Positions 30,940 to 40,761 are shown, numbered from the stretch's first letter. The stretch: DNA of 64,000 nt from Kosakonia oryzendophytica (GCF_900094925.1 NZ_FMAY01000012.1:1-64000), one strand, 5' to 3'. Translations and numbers: made by a program. The notes: generated by a model from the sequence alone, not told the origin.

Positions 30940-32484
30940 TTGATCCCGGACGTATCTCAGGCGTTGTCCTGGCTGGAAAAACATCCTCAGGCGCTTAAAG
31001 GCATGCAACGCGGCCTTGAGCGTGAAACGTTACGCGTTAATGCGGACGGTTCTCTGGCGACGACCCGCCATGCGGCAACGCTTGGCTCTGCATTAACCCA
31101 TAAATGGATCACCACCGATTTTGCCGAAGCATTGCTGGAGTTTATTACTCCGGTGGATGGCGATATCGATCATATGCTAACGATTATGCGCGATATTCAT
31201 CGCTACACCGCCCGCCAGATTGGCGACGAGCGTATGTGGCCGCTGAGTATGCCGTGCTATATCAAGGACGGTCAGGATATTGAGCTGGCCCAGTACGGCA
31301 CTTCAAATATCGGCCGCCTGAAAACCCTCTATCGCGAAGGGCTGAAAAACCGTTATGGCGCGCTGATGCAAACCATATCCGGCGTGCATTACAACTTCTC
31401 ATTGCCGATGGCATTCTGGGAAGCAAAAGGTGGCGGCACTGATAAAGAAACAGTATCGGACGGTTATTTCCGCCTGATCCGTAACTATTACCGCTTTGGT
31501 TGGGTGATCCCGTATCTGTTTGGCGCTTCTCCGGCGATTTGCTCGTCCTTCCTGCAAGGGAAACCGACCTCGCTGCCGTTCGAGAAAATGCCGAATGGCA
31601 TGTACTATCTGCCCTACGCAACCTCTCTGCGTTTGAGCGATTTGGGGTACACCAACAAGTCGCAAAGTAACCTCGGCATCACCTTTAATAATCTGCACGA
31701 TTATGTGGCGGCGCTGAAACGCGCGATTAAAACGCCTTCTGAAGAGTACGCCAAAATTGGTTTGAAGAAAGAGGGTAAATACCTGCAAATCAATACCAAT
31801 ATCCTGCAGATTGAAAATGAGCTGTATGCACCCATTCGTCCGAAACGCGTGACCCGCAGCGGCGAAACGCCGTCTGATGCCCTGCTGCGTGGGGGGATTG
31901 AGTACATTGAGGTCCGTTCGTTGGACATTAACCCGTTCACGGCGATTGGCGTCGATGAGCAACAGGTACGCTTCCTCGATCTGTTTATGGTCTGGTGCGC
32001 GCTGGCTGATGCGCCGGAAATGAGCAGCGACGAACTGCTCTGTACGCGTAAAAACTGGAACCGCGTGATCCTTGAAGGACGCAAACCGGGCCTTACGCTG
32101 GGTATGGGCTGTGAAACTGCGCAGTTCCCGCTTGCCCAGGTCGGCAAAGATCTGTTCCTCGATCTGAAACGTGTGGCGCAGACACTGGATGGCGTGTACG
32201 GTGGCAAAGCGTACGAAAATGTATGTGACCAGTTGGTTGCCAGCTTTGACGATCCGGAATTAACGTTCTCAGCGCGCATTTTGCGCTCTATGATTGATAA
32301 TGGGATCGGCGGAACAGGTAAAGCGCTGGGCGATCAGTATCGTTCTCAGTTGCGTGAAGAGCCGCTGGAAGTGCTGCGAGAAGAAGATTTTATCGCCGAA
32401 TGCAAAGCATCGCTGGTGCGTCAGCAGGAAGTGGAAGCCGGTGATACCGAGTCTTTTGATGCGCTTTTAGCGCGGCACGCCTGA
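30940..32484 (+). CDS. gshA: Glutamate-cysteine ligase GshA
   Basis: The 514-residue enzyme makes gamma-glutamylcysteine, the first and rate-limiting step of glutathione synthesis. The conserved blocks [11 protein letters not shown] (residues 24-34), [16 protein letters not shown] (near 55) and [10 protein letters not shown] (near 198) are present. Translation starts at TTG 30940 after GGGAGG, as in E. coli, where the rare start keeps synthesis low. It is four residues shorter than E. coli GshA because of a gap near residue 165. Confidence 0.96.
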   Translation: MIPDVSQALSWLEKHPQALKGMQRGLERETLRVNADGSLATTRHAATLGSALTHKWITTDFAEALLEFITPVDGDIDHMLTIMRDIHRYTARQIGDERMWPLSMPCYIKDGQDIELAQYGTSNIGRLKTLYREGLKNRYGALMQTISGVHYNFSLPMAFWEAKGGGTDKETVSDGYFRLIRNYYRFGWVIPYLFGASPAICSSFLQGKPTSLPFEKMPNGMYYLPYATSLRLSDLGYTNKSQSNLGITFNNLHDYVAALKRAIKTPSEEYAKIGLKKEGKYLQINTNILQIENELYAPIRPKRVTRSGETPSDALLRGGIEYIEVRSLDINPFTAIGVDEQQVRFLDLFMVWCALADAPEMSSDELLCTRKNWNRVILEGRKPGLTLGMGCETAQFPLAQVGKDLFLDLKRVAQTLDGVYGGKAYENVCDQLVASFDDPELTFSARILRSMIDNGIGGTGKALGDQYRSQLREEPLEVLREEDFIAECKASLVRQQEVEAGDTESFDALLARHA

Positions 32485-32493
32485 CAGAAAAGA

Positions 32494-32566
32494 AAAAGGC
32501 CACATCGCTGTGGCCAAAATTTCATCTCTGAAAGTCAGGGATGATGATAACAAATGCGCGTCTTTC
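32494..32566 (-). ncRNA. micA: Small RNA MicA
   Basis: Between gshA and luxS the minus strand reads GAAAGACGCGCATTTGTTAT at its 5' end (32566 downward), then CATCCCTGA, then a GGCCACA-TCGC-TGTGGCC terminator stem (32515-32498) followed by five Ts. This is the Hfq-dependent sRNA that represses ompA and other porin mRNAs in envelope stress. About 73 nt are present, as in E. coli. The seed at the 5' end is intact. The terminator loop sequence differs from E. coli, but the stem is kept. Confidence 0.93.
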
Positions 32567-32572
32567 ATATAC

Positions 32573-32599
32573 TCAGACTCGCATGGGAAAAAAGAGTTC
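32573..32599 (-). promoter_or_regulatory. Sigma-E promoter of micA
   Basis: On the minus strand, GAACTC (32599-32594), a 15-bp spacer and GTCTGA (32578-32573) form a sigma-E (RpoE) promoter that ends six bases before the MicA 5' end. This fits envelope-stress induction. Confidence 0.85.
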
Positions 32600-32636
32600 A
32601 TTTTATTTTTAAAAAATCACTATCGGAGGTGACTAA

Positions 32637-33152
32637 ATGCCATTGTTGGATAGCTTCACTGTCGATCATACCCGTATGGAAGCCCCTGCTGTCCGTGTTG
32701 CTAAGACCATGGACACGCCGCATGGCGACACCATCACCGTATTCGACCTGCGTTTCTGCGTGCCCAATAAAGAAGTTATGCCGGAAAAAGGCATTCATAC
32801 TCTTGAGCATCTGTTTGCCGGTTTTATGCGTAACCATCTCAACGGCAATGGCGTTGAGATCATTGATATCTCCCCGATGGGCTGCCGGACAGGCTTCTAT
32901 ATGAGTCTGATCGGCACACCGGAAGAACAGCGTGTTGCCGAGGCATGGAAAGCGGCGATGGCGGATGTACTCAAGGTTAAAGATCAGAATCAGATCCCGG
33001 AACTGAACGTTTACCAGTGCGGCACCTACCTGATGCACTCGCTGGAGGAAGCACAGGAAATTGCGCGTCATATCCTCGATCGCGATGTTCGTGTTAACAG
33101 CAACGAAGAGCTGGCCCTGCCGAAAGAGAAACTGCAGGAATTGCATATTTAG
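32637..33152 (+). CDS. luxS: S-ribosylhomocysteine lyase LuxS
   Basis: The 171-residue metalloenzyme cleaves S-ribosylhomocysteine to homocysteine and DPD, the precursor of autoinducer-2. The metal-binding motif HTLEHLFAG (His54, His58) and a Cys in PMGCRTGF near residue 83 are visible, with a third ligand His near [10 protein letters not shown]. The length equals E. coli LuxS. The start at 32637 follows GGAGGTGACTAA. It is divergent from micA and ends in a strong terminator. Confidence 0.97.
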   Translation: MPLLDSFTVDHTRMEAPAVRVAKTMDTPHGDTITVFDLRFCVPNKEVMPEKGIHTLEHLFAGFMRNHLNGNGVEIIDISPMGCRTGFYMSLIGTPEEQRVAEAWKAAMADVLKVKDQNQIPELNVYQCGTYLMHSLEEAQEIARHILDRDVRVNSNEELALPKEKLQELHI

Positions 33153-33158
33153 TGCTGT

Positions 33159-33190
33159 GCCGCCTTCCCGTAACGAGAAGGCGGCTCTAT
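33159..33190 (+). terminator. luxS terminator
   Basis: GCCGCCTTC (33159-33167) and GAAGGCGGC (33177-33185) form a 9-bp stem, followed by TCTATTTTT. The 220 bp after it, up to the next gene, is AT-rich without another assignable signal. Confidence 0.9.
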
Positions 33191-33411
33191 TTTTCCCCTT
33201 CTTCTGCTTCCTGTTATTTATAATATTTATCGTTTTTGTTTTATATATTTAACCGGATAATGCCTCGCTAAATCTCCCTTTGCCTTCAGTTGTTATTTGA
33301 AATTTGTCGTGATAGTTTGCTTTCGCCGTTTTGTCCGGTGGCTGTCTGCGTAATATATTTTTCTGTTAAATATATTTTATGGAAATAATTCTCTCAGGGT
33401 ATGAGGATAGT

Positions 33412-33777
33412 ATGCGTATATCTCTTTCTTTGGTCTTGTGCTTATCAATGTGTTTATCTTTAACCGCCTGCGTGAAGTCAAAACCGCCCGCTGTGGTGCA
33501 GGATGCGCCGCAGAAGCAGCAGGCACAGAAGTGCTATGATTTATTAACGGCGTTAAAAGGTCTCGACAATGCCACGTTTCAGATCTACCAGCAGCAATTC
33601 AGTACTATTAATAAAAGTTACGAGGTTTATAAGAGAAACGAAAAAAATATTGATAAGAACTCTGCTGAGATTATGAAACTGGAAATCGATAATAAAATTA
33701 ATGTTGTTTGTTCGCGTGTCCGCAGTGCGGTATTTACAGATATGTCCCGTCGTGCCAATGAACTGAATCAATTATGA
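33412..33777 (+). CDS. Small lipoprotein of unknown function
   Basis: The 121-residue protein has a lipoprotein signal peptide (SLSLVLCLSMCLSLTACVKS), with lipobox LTAC and acylated Cys at residue 20; Lys at +2 and +4 is compatible with outer-membrane sorting. The mature part is a short Pro/Gln-rich linker followed by an amphipathic, probably coiled helical region (about 60-121) with two cysteines. I recognise no family. The start at 33412 has GAGGA upstream; an earlier ATG at 33379 would put 11 residues before the signal peptide. The codon use is AT-rich compared with the neighbours, and the stop overlaps the FKBP-like gene (ATGA). Confidence 0.75.
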   Translation: MRISLSLVLCLSMCLSLTACVKSKPPAVVQDAPQKQQAQKCYDLLTALKGLDNATFQIYQQQFSTINKSYEVYKRNEKNIDKNSAEIMKLEIDNKINVVCSRVRSAVFTDMSRRANELNQL

Positions 33778-34763
33778 AAAAACAATTACTTTTAACGATG
33801 GGGCTTCTGTCTGTTATTTCCTTTTCGCGGGGATATGCTGCGCCCACGGCATTGCTCGATCGACTCATGGAAGACGGTATTATTCGCGATGAACCGGTCT
33901 CTCTCTTTCCCGCCCGTGAGCAGACGCCGGTTGCTGCTCCTTCTCAGCAAACACCTCCCACATCGGCTGAGCGAGTTCAACCCGATGACGACAATAACGC
34001 TCGGAAGAAAGTGACCGATCAATTGGCCCGTATTGCGACTCTGGAAGCAAAGCTGCAACAATCTGAAGCGGCGAAAGCCCGCGCTGAACAACAGATCATG
34101 GCATTACAGGCAAAGCAGAGTGCAACAGCGCCCGTTTTCTCACTGGAGGCCAATAAGGGTGAACTGGCGAGAGTAAACTATGCCTGGGGCGTCTGGTTCG
34201 CCGCGAAAGCGCAGTTGGAAAGTCGCGCGCTGAAGGATGTTGGTAAAGCATTCGTAGCGCAGGCGTTTCTGCAAGGCGTAAAGGACAGGTTCGAAAATCA
34301 TTTACAGATGCGCGATAGCGATATTGACCGTACTCTCGCGACGCTGAATAAACAGATAAACGATGCCAGACAACGCGAAATGACGCGCAATAAAAAACAG
34401 GGCGAACAACTCCTTGCCAGTGCCGCCAGGCAGAAAGGCGCTGTGCGGGAGAGTAATGGCGCTGTCTATCTGGTTGAGAACAAAGGCCAGGGCGCAATGG
34501 TGAAGGACAGCGATACCATTCGTTTTAAAGTGGATGAAAAGATCAGCACCGGGCAGATCCTCAGCCGTGGCGAGGTGAGTCATGGTCGTGTCAGTGAGCT
34601 TCCGGTCGTTATGCGTACCGGCGTGAAGAAGCTGGCCGTTGGCGGGCGGGTAACCATGCATGTGCCCGGTGAACTGGCCTACGGCGAAGAGGGGATCCCT
34701 GGTGTGGTGCCCCCGGGCGTGGTTTCGGTGATCACGCTGGATGTGCTTGCCATTGAGCCATAA
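33774..34763 (+). CDS. Periplasmic FKBP-type protein with degenerate catalytic domain
   Basis: The 329-residue protein has a signal peptide (residues 1-22), a Pro/Gln-rich stretch and a coiled coil (about 80-115). Next comes a Mip/FkpA-like dimerisation region (YAWGVWFAA...FLQGVKDRF, about 133-175). The C-terminal FKBP domain (about 245-329) ends ELAYGEEGIPGVVPPGVVSVITLDVLAIEP. The final FKBP strand and the Tyr of LAYG are kept. The usual FD pair and the Trp of the VIPGW motif cannot be found, so prolyl isomerase activity is doubtful and a chaperone role is possible. It is translationally coupled to the lipoprotein gene upstream. E. coli has neither gene between luxS and emrB. Confidence 0.82.
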   Translation: MKKQLLLTMGLLSVISFSRGYAAPTALLDRLMEDGIIRDEPVSLFPAREQTPVAAPSQQTPPTSAERVQPDDDNNARKKVTDQLARIATLEAKLQQSEAAKARAEQQIMALQAKQSATAPVFSLEANKGELARVNYAWGVWFAAKAQLESRALKDVGKAFVAQAFLQGVKDRFENHLQMRDSDIDRTLATLNKQINDARQREMTRNKKQGEQLLASAARQKGAVRESNGAVYLVENKGQGAMVKDSDTIRFKVDEKISTGQILSRGEVSHGRVSELPVVMRTGVKKLAVGGRVTMHVPGELAYGEEGIPGVVPPGVVSVITLDVLAIEP

Positions 34764-34767
34764 CAAA

Positions 34768-34797
34768 ATCGCCTCCCTAAAGGAGGCGATTGTTTTT
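34768..34797. terminator. Bidirectional terminator between the FKBP gene and emrB
   Basis: ATCGCCTCC and GGAGGCGAT (34768-34790) form a 9-bp stem around CTAAA. TTTTT follows on the plus strand and TTTTGTT on the minus strand, so it can end both convergent genes. Confidence 0.92.
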
Positions 34798-34802
34798 GAG
34801 CA

Positions 34803-36338
34803 TCAGTGCGCGCCGCCACCGCCGCCGCCCGCGCCAAACGGGGGTTTCGCAAACCAGACCAGGCCGAGCAGGATCAGGAACACTCCGGCAGAGAACCAGA
34901 AAATCTCGTTGGCGGAGATAATCAGCCCCTGGTTCGTGATCTGCTGCGCAATCCAGCCGGATGCCTGCTGTTGCGACATACCCATACCTTGCAGTTGATT
35001 ATAAATCTCCTGCGCGTTCGGGTTATACGGATTCACCGACTCCGTAAGCTGCGCGTGGTGCATCGACTCACGGTTGGTCCACAAGGTTGTGGTAATCGAC
35101 GTCCCGATGGAGCCTGCCAGTGTACGCGCAAAGTTCGACAGACTTGATGCTGCCGCCAGGCGCTCCGGTGGCAAACCAGACAGCGTGATGGTCGTCAGTG
35201 GCATAAAGAAGCACGCCACCGCAAAGCCCTGGATAAACTGCGGCCAGGCAGATGCGCCAAAATCCATCCCCGGTTCAAACGTATATGCACGCCAGTAGAA
35301 GCACACTGCGTACATAATAAAACTGAACGTGACCAGACGGCGCATATCCAGCTTATGGGCAAAACGCCCGATGATCGGCGACAGCAGTACCGGGATCACC
35401 CCAACTGGCGCAGACGCCAGGCCTGCCCACGTAGCGGTGTAGCCATAGACCTCCTGCAACAATTGCGGCAGCAGGACAATCGCGCCGAAATAGAGCATGT
35501 AAGCAAGGCTGATGCACAGACAGCCGATGGTAAAGTTGCGCGACTTGAATAACGACAGGTCGACTATCGGGTTTTCGTCGGTCAGTTCCCAAACCACAAG
35601 GAAACTTATCGAAATGACGGCGACAATCGTCAGGACGATAATCTCTGTGGAGTTGAACCAGTCCAGCTCTTTACCCTGATCGAGCATCACCTGCAAACTA
35701 CCGATACCAATCACCAGCAATGCCAGACCGACGCCATCGATCCGGCGCTGTTCCGTACGGGTTTCCCGACCGCGCAGGCTTTGCAGGGTCATCAGCACCA
35801 CCGCAATACCTATCGGCACGTTGATAAAGAAGATCCAACCCCAATGGTAATTATCACTGATATAACCGCCGAGAATCGGCCCGCAGATAGGCGCGACAAT
35901 CACCGTCATTGACCACAGCGCCAGCGCAATCGAACGTTTCGCCGGTGGATAGTTACTCAGCAACAGGCTCTGCGACAGCGGGATCAGCGGCCCGGCGACA
36001 ATCCCCTGAATCACGCGGAAGAAGATCAGCATACTCAGGCTGTTCGACATGCCGCATGCCCAGGAGGCGATGGCGAAGGCTACTGTAGACCAGAGGAACA
36101 GTTTCACTTCCCCGACGCGCTTTGCCAGCCAGCCGGTGATCGGGATCGAGATGGCGTTCGCCACCCCAAACGAGGTGATAACCCAGGTCCCCTGGCTCAG
36201 TGATGAGCCAAGGTTCCCGGCGATAGTCGGAATAGCAACGTTAGCGATGGTGGAATCCAGCACCTGCATGAAGGTCGCGAGCGACAACGCAATGGTCATA
36301 ATGACCAGTTGCGCGCCTTCCAGCGGTTTCTGTTGCAT
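34803..36338 (-). CDS. emrB: Multidrug efflux MFS permease EmrB
   Basis: The 511-residue inner-membrane proton antiporter of the DHA2 (14-TMS) family exports hydrophobic drugs and uncouplers such as CCCP with EmrA and TolC. The family motif C (GPILGGYISD, near 150) and motif A-like WLAKRVGEVKLFLW (near 65) are visible. The tail is GAGGGGGGAH as in E. coli. I start it at ATG 36338 (MQQKPLEGAQ), seven bases after GAGGTG; an in-frame GTG at 36347 is too close to that site. It lies 15 bp after emrA. Confidence 0.96.
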   Translation of the reverse strand: MQQKPLEGAQLVIMTIALSLATFMQVLDSTIANVAIPTIAGNLGSSLSQGTWVITSFGVANAISIPITGWLAKRVGEVKLFLWSTVAFAIASWACGMSNSLSMLIFFRVIQGIVAGPLIPLSQSLLLSNYPPAKRSIALALWSMTVIVAPICGPILGGYISDNYHWGWIFFINVPIGIAVVLMTLQSLRGRETRTEQRRIDGVGLALLVIGIGSLQVMLDQGKELDWFNSTEIIVLTIVAVISISFLVVWELTDENPIVDLSLFKSRNFTIGCLCISLAYMLYFGAIVLLPQLLQEVYGYTATWAGLASAPVGVIPVLLSPIIGRFAHKLDMRRLVTFSFIMYAVCFYWRAYTFEPGMDFGASAWPQFIQGFAVACFFMPLTTITLSGLPPERLAAASSLSNFARTLAGSIGTSITTTLWTNRESMHHAQLTESVNPYNPNAQEIYNQLQGMGMSQQQASGWIAQQITNQGLIISANEIFWFSAGVFLILLGLVWFAKPPFGAGGGGGGAH

Positions 36339-36353
36339 TGCACTCACCTCAGA

Positions 36354-37526
36354 TTAACCGGCGTTGGCTTTCACGATGTTATCGATCAATGTATTGACCG
36401 GTTCGAGGCTGATTTCCCTGGCGTTACTTTCATACGCCGGGCTGGTGCGAACCTGGCTTGCCAGCACCTGACCTTCACGTTCTGAGGTGTCCACTTTCAC
36501 CAGCGTGGAGAGACCAATACGCAGCGGATGATCGGCAAGTTGCTTCGCATCCAGCTCAATACGTACCGGCAAACGCTGCACCACTTTGATCCAGTTACCG
36601 GTGGCGTTCTGCGCAGGCAACAGCGAGAAGGCACTGCCGGTACCCATATCCAGCCCGACAACCTTACCGCTGTATTTTACCTCGTCGCCGTAAATGTCGC
36701 TGACGACGGTCGCCGTCTGACCAATGCGCATATGCGCAAGCTGGGTCTCTTTAAAGTTGGCGTCCACCCACAGATTAGTGGCCGGAACCACCGCCATTAA
36801 GGACGTTGTCGGGCTGATCTGTGCGCCGGGTTGTACCGCGCGGCGGGAGACGTAACCCGTAATTGGGCTCACGATTTTGGTACGTTGCAGCGCCAGCCAG
36901 CTATTACGCACTTCGGTCGCTGCCTGTTTAACTGCCGGCTGATCTTCCAGAGGGGTGTCGAGGATGATCGCCTGGTTGGCGTTAAACTGCTGCACTGCCA
37001 CGTCCAGCTCGGCTTGCGCGCTGGCAACCGCGTCACGGGCATGTTGCAGCTCTTCGCGGCCAATCAGGTTAGCGCTGCCCAGCGGTACGCGACGGTTAAA
37101 GTCGCTCTGTGCCTGGGCGAGAGCGGTTTTTTTCAGCTCTATGCTCGCTTGCAACTGCTTGCTGTTGATGATGGACTGGCGGGTTTGACGGACGCTGCTG
37201 GCCAGGCCAGTCTGCGCTTTTTCAAACGCTTGCTGTGCATCGGTCGCATCGAGCGTGACCAGCACATCCCCCTGTTTGACGAAGTCGGTATTGTCGGCCC
37301 AGACTTTCGTCACGCTGCCGGATACCTGCGCCATGATTTGTACCTGGTTCCCTGCCACGTAGGCGTCATCTGTCTCTTCAAAATGACGCAGTACCAAAAA
37401 CCAATAAATCCCGTATGCCACGGCAATAACAATAAAGAGCAAGGTCAGAAGCAGAAGGGCACCTTTACGTTTACCTTTCTTTTTGACCGGTTGCTGCGGG
37501 GTTTGGCTCTCCGCATTTGCGCTCAT
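36354..37526 (-). CDS. emrA: Multidrug efflux membrane fusion protein EmrA
   Basis: The 390-residue periplasmic adaptor links EmrB to TolC. A basic cytoplasmic N-terminus (KKKGKRKG) is followed by one membrane segment (about 24-45). The HlyD-type lipoyl/barrel-sandwich domain is split by a long coiled-coil hairpin (about 85-205). The start at 37526 (MSANAESQT) matches E. coli and follows GGAGAA; an ATG four codons earlier is less likely. It is the second gene of mprA-emrA-emrB, 130 bp after mprA. Confidence 0.96.
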   Translation of the reverse strand: MSANAESQTPQQPVKKKGKRKGALLLLTLLFIVIAVAYGIYWFLVLRHFEETDDAYVAGNQVQIMAQVSGSVTKVWADNTDFVKQGDVLVTLDATDAQQAFEKAQTGLASSVRQTRQSIINSKQLQASIELKKTALAQAQSDFNRRVPLGSANLIGREELQHARDAVASAQAELDVAVQQFNANQAIILDTPLEDQPAVKQAATEVRNSWLALQRTKIVSPITGYVSRRAVQPGAQISPTTSLMAVVPATNLWVDANFKETQLAHMRIGQTATVVSDIYGDEVKYSGKVVGLDMGTGSAFSLLPAQNATGNWIKVVQRLPVRIELDAKQLADHPLRIGLSTLVKVDTSEREGQVLASQVRTSPAYESNAREISLEPVNTLIDNIVKANAG

Positions 37527-37656
37527 GCTTTTCTCCACGATCTTCTTATTTCATATCGGCAATGCCGACCTGTTTTCGCCAAAAAGGCCAGCAGCAAAAG
37601 CTGCCAGCCAGCTTGTCTGTATTCTTATATCCTGGATAGTCGAGCGTCTTATCGCG

Positions 37657-38187
37657 TTAGCGCAACGCCTCGAGAATGACGTCGTCTTCTTCCATCTGGT
37701 CGAGACGTGTCAGGAGTTTACGGGTGATATGCTCAAGCTGATCTTTTTCAGCGACGCTGAGAGAAGACCAGAGTTGATGCAGGCAATTATGCTGCGGAGG
37801 CAGCACCTGACGCAGAAAATCGTGACCTTTGTCGGTCAGTTGCAGGTGCAGACAACGGCGATCATTGTCGCTTTCGCGACGCTCAATCCAGCCACGCTTT
37901 TCCAACTCATCGGCGATGCGCGTGGCGTTGGTGCGCGATGAACCCAGCGCACTGCTCAATTCAGACGGCTGAATACTATGGTTTTCCTGGGATTCCAGCG
38001 TAATTAATGCCATAAACAGCGTTTCGTTGATGCCCTGCGCTTTCAACATTTTGTTGCGGTTTTCCAGCAACTTGCCCTGCATATGCATACACAGACGCGT
38101 TAACAGAATCTCTTGAAAAGGGAAATCCTCGTAGCGGCTGGCGCGAAACTTAAGCATTTGTTCAATGGGCGTAAAAGAACTATCCAT
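37657..38187 (-). CDS. mprA: MarR-family repressor MprA (EmrR)
   Basis: The 176-residue winged-helix dimer represses emrAB and itself. Binding of uncouplers, nalidixate and similar drugs releases it. The DNA-binding part is [37 protein letters not shown] (from about residue 75). The sequence is nearly identical to E. coli. The start is taken at 38187 ([10 protein letters not shown]), as in E. coli; an ATG three codons upstream (38196) is also open. Confidence 0.96.
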   Translation of the reverse strand: MDSSFTPIEQMLKFRASRYEDFPFQEILLTRLCMHMQGKLLENRNKMLKAQGINETLFMALITLESQENHSIQPSELSSALGSSRTNATRIADELEKRGWIERRESDNDRRCLHLQLTDKGHDFLRQVLPPQHNCLHQLWSSLSVAEKDQLEHITRKLLTRLDQMEEDDVILEALR

Positions 38188-38278
38188 TTTGGGCATAACC
38201 TCATTAATTGCAGTCGATATAGTAACGACAGTGACAAATAAAGTAAATGTATTATTTGTGCTAATAAATTTGCCTTAT

Positions 38279-38614
38279 CTATACATCTGTCAGCAGTTTC
38301 CAGGCGATTCCGTACGCAAGCGCGCTCAGTAACGTGGGGGTAATAATGCTGCGCGTTTTCCAGAAGCTCACGCCAAGCACCGCGAAACCCACCAGTGTCG
38401 GTAGCAGGCGGCGGTCATCGGCCATGATATCCGGCATGCAGGAGACCACCAGTAAGGCGCAAATAGACGCAATACCGATGGTGTCGAGCAGCACGGCAGT
38501 CACACCGCGTCTCGCCGGGCGAGACTGCACGGTGCGGATGCGCAGGGGCAGGTAGCGAAATAAAAAATTTACCCCGCCGACCAGTAATCCAAGGAGCAGT
38601 ACGTCAGGACTCAT
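38279..38614 (-). CDS. ygaH: Branched-chain amino acid exporter subunit YgaH
   Basis: The 111-residue AzlD-family membrane protein has four hydrophobic segments. It is the small subunit of the YgaZH exporter of L-valine (and methionine) in E. coli. The conserved FRYLPLRIR (residues 19-27) and [15 protein letters not shown] (near 43) blocks are present. Its start overlaps the 3' end of ygaZ by 11 bp, so the two are co-translated. Confidence 0.94.
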   Translation of the reverse strand: MSPDVLLLGLLVGGVNFLFRYLPLRIRTVQSRPARRGVTAVLLDTIGIASICALLVVSCMPDIMADDRRLLPTLVGFAVLGVSFWKTRSIITPTLLSALAYGIAWKLLTDV

Positions 38615-39350
38615 CGGGCGTTCCCTGGTAAAACGCTTGCACCAGCGCGGTCAGACAACCGGCGACAATCCCGGCCAGAATGGCCGCCGGGATCGAAAAC
38701 AGCGTGACACCAGCCAACGCGCCAAGCAGTGCTGCTGTGACGGCGGGGGCTTGTTTCCGCTGGAACGACGCCAGCAGAAAGCTCATAAATAATGCAGGTA
38801 ACATAAAACTCAGTGCTGACTCCACCGCCGGATAGCCTTCCAGTAAGCCACTACCGGAAAACGCGCCCAGCACGGTACCCAATACCCACGAAAACCACGA
38901 ACAGAAGGCGATGCCGATCATCCACTCCTCGCTCCAGCGGCGGTTATTGCGCACCAGTTTGGCGGTGGCGGCGGCAAAAACTTCGTCCGTCAGACCAAAG
39001 GCCCAGATAGCGGTTTTGGGGTTTTTGAGCGGGGACACAATACGGCTGCGCAGTGACGGGCCATACAGCACATGGCGGACGTCCATCGCCATGACGGTCA
39101 GGGCGGCAACCCATAAGGCGCTACCCGCGGCGAGCATCGTGGTGATCACAAACTGACTGGCGCCGGCGTAAATAATGCAGGAGAAAAAGACGCTTTCAAG
39201 GGGAGTAAAACCGAGTTTGGTGGCATTCATGCCAAAAGCAAACGCAACTGGAACGTAGCTTAATACAATGGGAAGACTGTCTTTGATACCTTCCTGTAAC
39301 GTGGCCGTACTCACGGCACTGACGTCTGTTGGTGTTGCTGAGCTATCCAT
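38604..39350 (-). CDS. ygaZ: Branched-chain amino acid exporter subunit YgaZ
   Basis: The 248-residue AzlC-family membrane protein forms the main channel of the YgaZH valine exporter. Family blocks [21 protein letters not shown] (about 37-57) and YAGASQFV (near 62) are readable, with six to seven hydrophobic segments. In E. coli Lrp activates the operon. A palindromic candidate site lies 67 bp upstream. Confidence 0.94.
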   Translation of the reverse strand: MDSSATPTDVSAVSTATLQEGIKDSLPIVLSYVPVAFAFGMNATKLGFTPLESVFFSCIIYAGASQFVITTMLAAGSALWVAALTVMAMDVRHVLYGPSLRSRIVSPLKNPKTAIWAFGLTDEVFAAATAKLVRNNRRWSEEWMIGIAFCSWFSWVLGTVLGAFSGSGLLEGYPAVESALSFMLPALFMSFLLASFQRKQAPAVTAALLGALAGVTLFSIPAAILAGIVAGCLTALVQAFYQGTPDES

Positions 39351-39416
39351 AGTGTTTGTTATATATCACCCACGTTAATATAACCGGGATAAACAAGTCC
39401 CTTAACCTTAACAGAC

Positions 39417-39430
39417 TAAGGCGCGCCTTA
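39417..39430. promoter_or_regulatory. 14-bp perfect palindrome upstream of ygaZ
   Basis: TAAGGCGCGCCTTA lies between the ygaY stop and the ygaZ start. It could be a regulator site for ygaZH or part of the ygaY terminator region. No family consensus is recognised. Confidence 0.35.
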
Positions 39431-39473
39431 ACACCCCGGTTTTTCTCCGAAACCGCGAAACGTGGGCGGTTGC

Positions 39474-40658
39474 TTACATCGCAGCCTCCTGACGATGAAA
39501 TCCTCGCCACCACACCAGCAGGTTTACCATCGCAAGCAGACTGCCCGCTGCGCAAACGCCGCTCCACCCGGCATGTTGCCAGGCGGACGCGGAGATCAGT
39601 GAACCCGCCGCACCGCCAATAAAGTAGCTGGTCATATACCCGGCGGTCAGGCGATTACGCGCATCGGGCTTGACGCGGTAAATCACCGTCTGGTTGGTGA
39701 TATGCACTCCCTGTACCGTGAGATCCAGCACAATGATGCCCACTATCAGCGCGATAACTGAGCTGTGACCGAGCCAGATAGCCACCCACGACAGCAGCAA
39801 CAGGAGCAGGCCACCGGTCGTGGTGAGATGCGATTTTCCTCTGTCCGCCAGTCCGCCTGCCTGCCGTGCGCCTAATGCTCCGGCCGCGCCGACCAGGCCA
39901 AACAAGCCAATCACCGCTTCTGAGAAGTGAAACGGCGGCGAGGCAAGTAAAAAGGCCATCGACGTCCACAAGATGCTGAAGTTCGCAAAGCTCAGACAAC
40001 CCAGCATAGCGCGGGTGCGCAGCAGTTTATCGCCAGCAAACAGTGTAAACACTGACGCCAGTAGTTGCAGGTAATTGAGATGCGTGTCCTGTTTGACCTT
40101 TGGCAGACCGCGCCACAGCGCCAGTGCCATCGATACCATTAATACGCTGGCGACCCAGTAGACGGTGCGCCAGCCGCCAAGACTGGCAAGCAACCCGGCA
40201 ACCGTTCGCGCCAGCAGAATACCCAGCAACAGGCCACTCATGATGGTGCCAACCACTTTGCCGCGTTTATCCGGGGTGGCGAGCGTCGCTGCCAGCGGCA
40301 CGAGAATTTGCGCCACTACAGAGAATAATCCCGTCAGCGCGGTCCCCAGGATCATCAGCGCCAGCGAGGAACTGCTGGCGGTGATAAGCATCCCACCTGC
40401 GGCAAGCAGCGTCATCACAACGATCAGCGTACGGCGCTCAAACATGTCACCAAGCGGCACCAGGAACAGTAACCCGGCGGCATAACCGAGCTGGGCTGCG
40501 GTGACAATAAAGCCGGCCTGATTCGGCGAGAGCGAAAACGCGTGTGCGATGGTATCGAGCAGGGGTTGTGCGTAATAGTTGCTGGCTACGGCAAGGCCGG
40601 TTGCAACGGACATCAGTGCAATAAGAGACGGGCTAAGGCCCTGATTGGGTTTGACCAT
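39474..40658 (-). CDS. ygaY: MFS transporter YgaY (intact)
   Basis: The 394-residue major facilitator protein has twelve hydrophobic segments. Motif A is recognisable as LVPLGDMFERRTLIV (about 66-80), and the second half carries GGLADRGKSHL (near 265). It is in the position of E. coli ygaY, which is annotated as a pseudogene. Here the frame is complete. The substrate is unknown; related proteins are sugar-efflux/Bcr-type drug exporters. A 441-bp repeat element separates it from proX and must contain or precede its promoter. Confidence 0.85.
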   Translation of the reverse strand: MVKPNQGLSPSLIALMSVATGLAVASNYYAQPLLDTIAHAFSLSPNQAGFIVTAAQLGYAAGLLFLVPLGDMFERRTLIVVMTLLAAGGMLITASSSSLALMILGTALTGLFSVVAQILVPLAATLATPDKRGKVVGTIMSGLLLGILLARTVAGLLASLGGWRTVYWVASVLMVSMALALWRGLPKVKQDTHLNYLQLLASVFTLFAGDKLLRTRAMLGCLSFANFSILWTSMAFLLASPPFHFSEAVIGLFGLVGAAGALGARQAGGLADRGKSHLTTTGGLLLLLLSWVAIWLGHSSVIALIVGIIVLDLTVQGVHITNQTVIYRVKPDARNRLTAGYMTSYFIGGAAGSLISASAWQHAGWSGVCAAGSLLAMVNLLVWWRGFHRQEAAM

Positions 40659-40761
40659 AGGAGTGATAAATTTGCCTGTGATTTCGTCAGAAATTCATCA
40701 TAACCAATGGGTAGGCGTTTGTGAGAATGATCGCGTGTCGGAAAGTGCGGTGAAAGACCTT

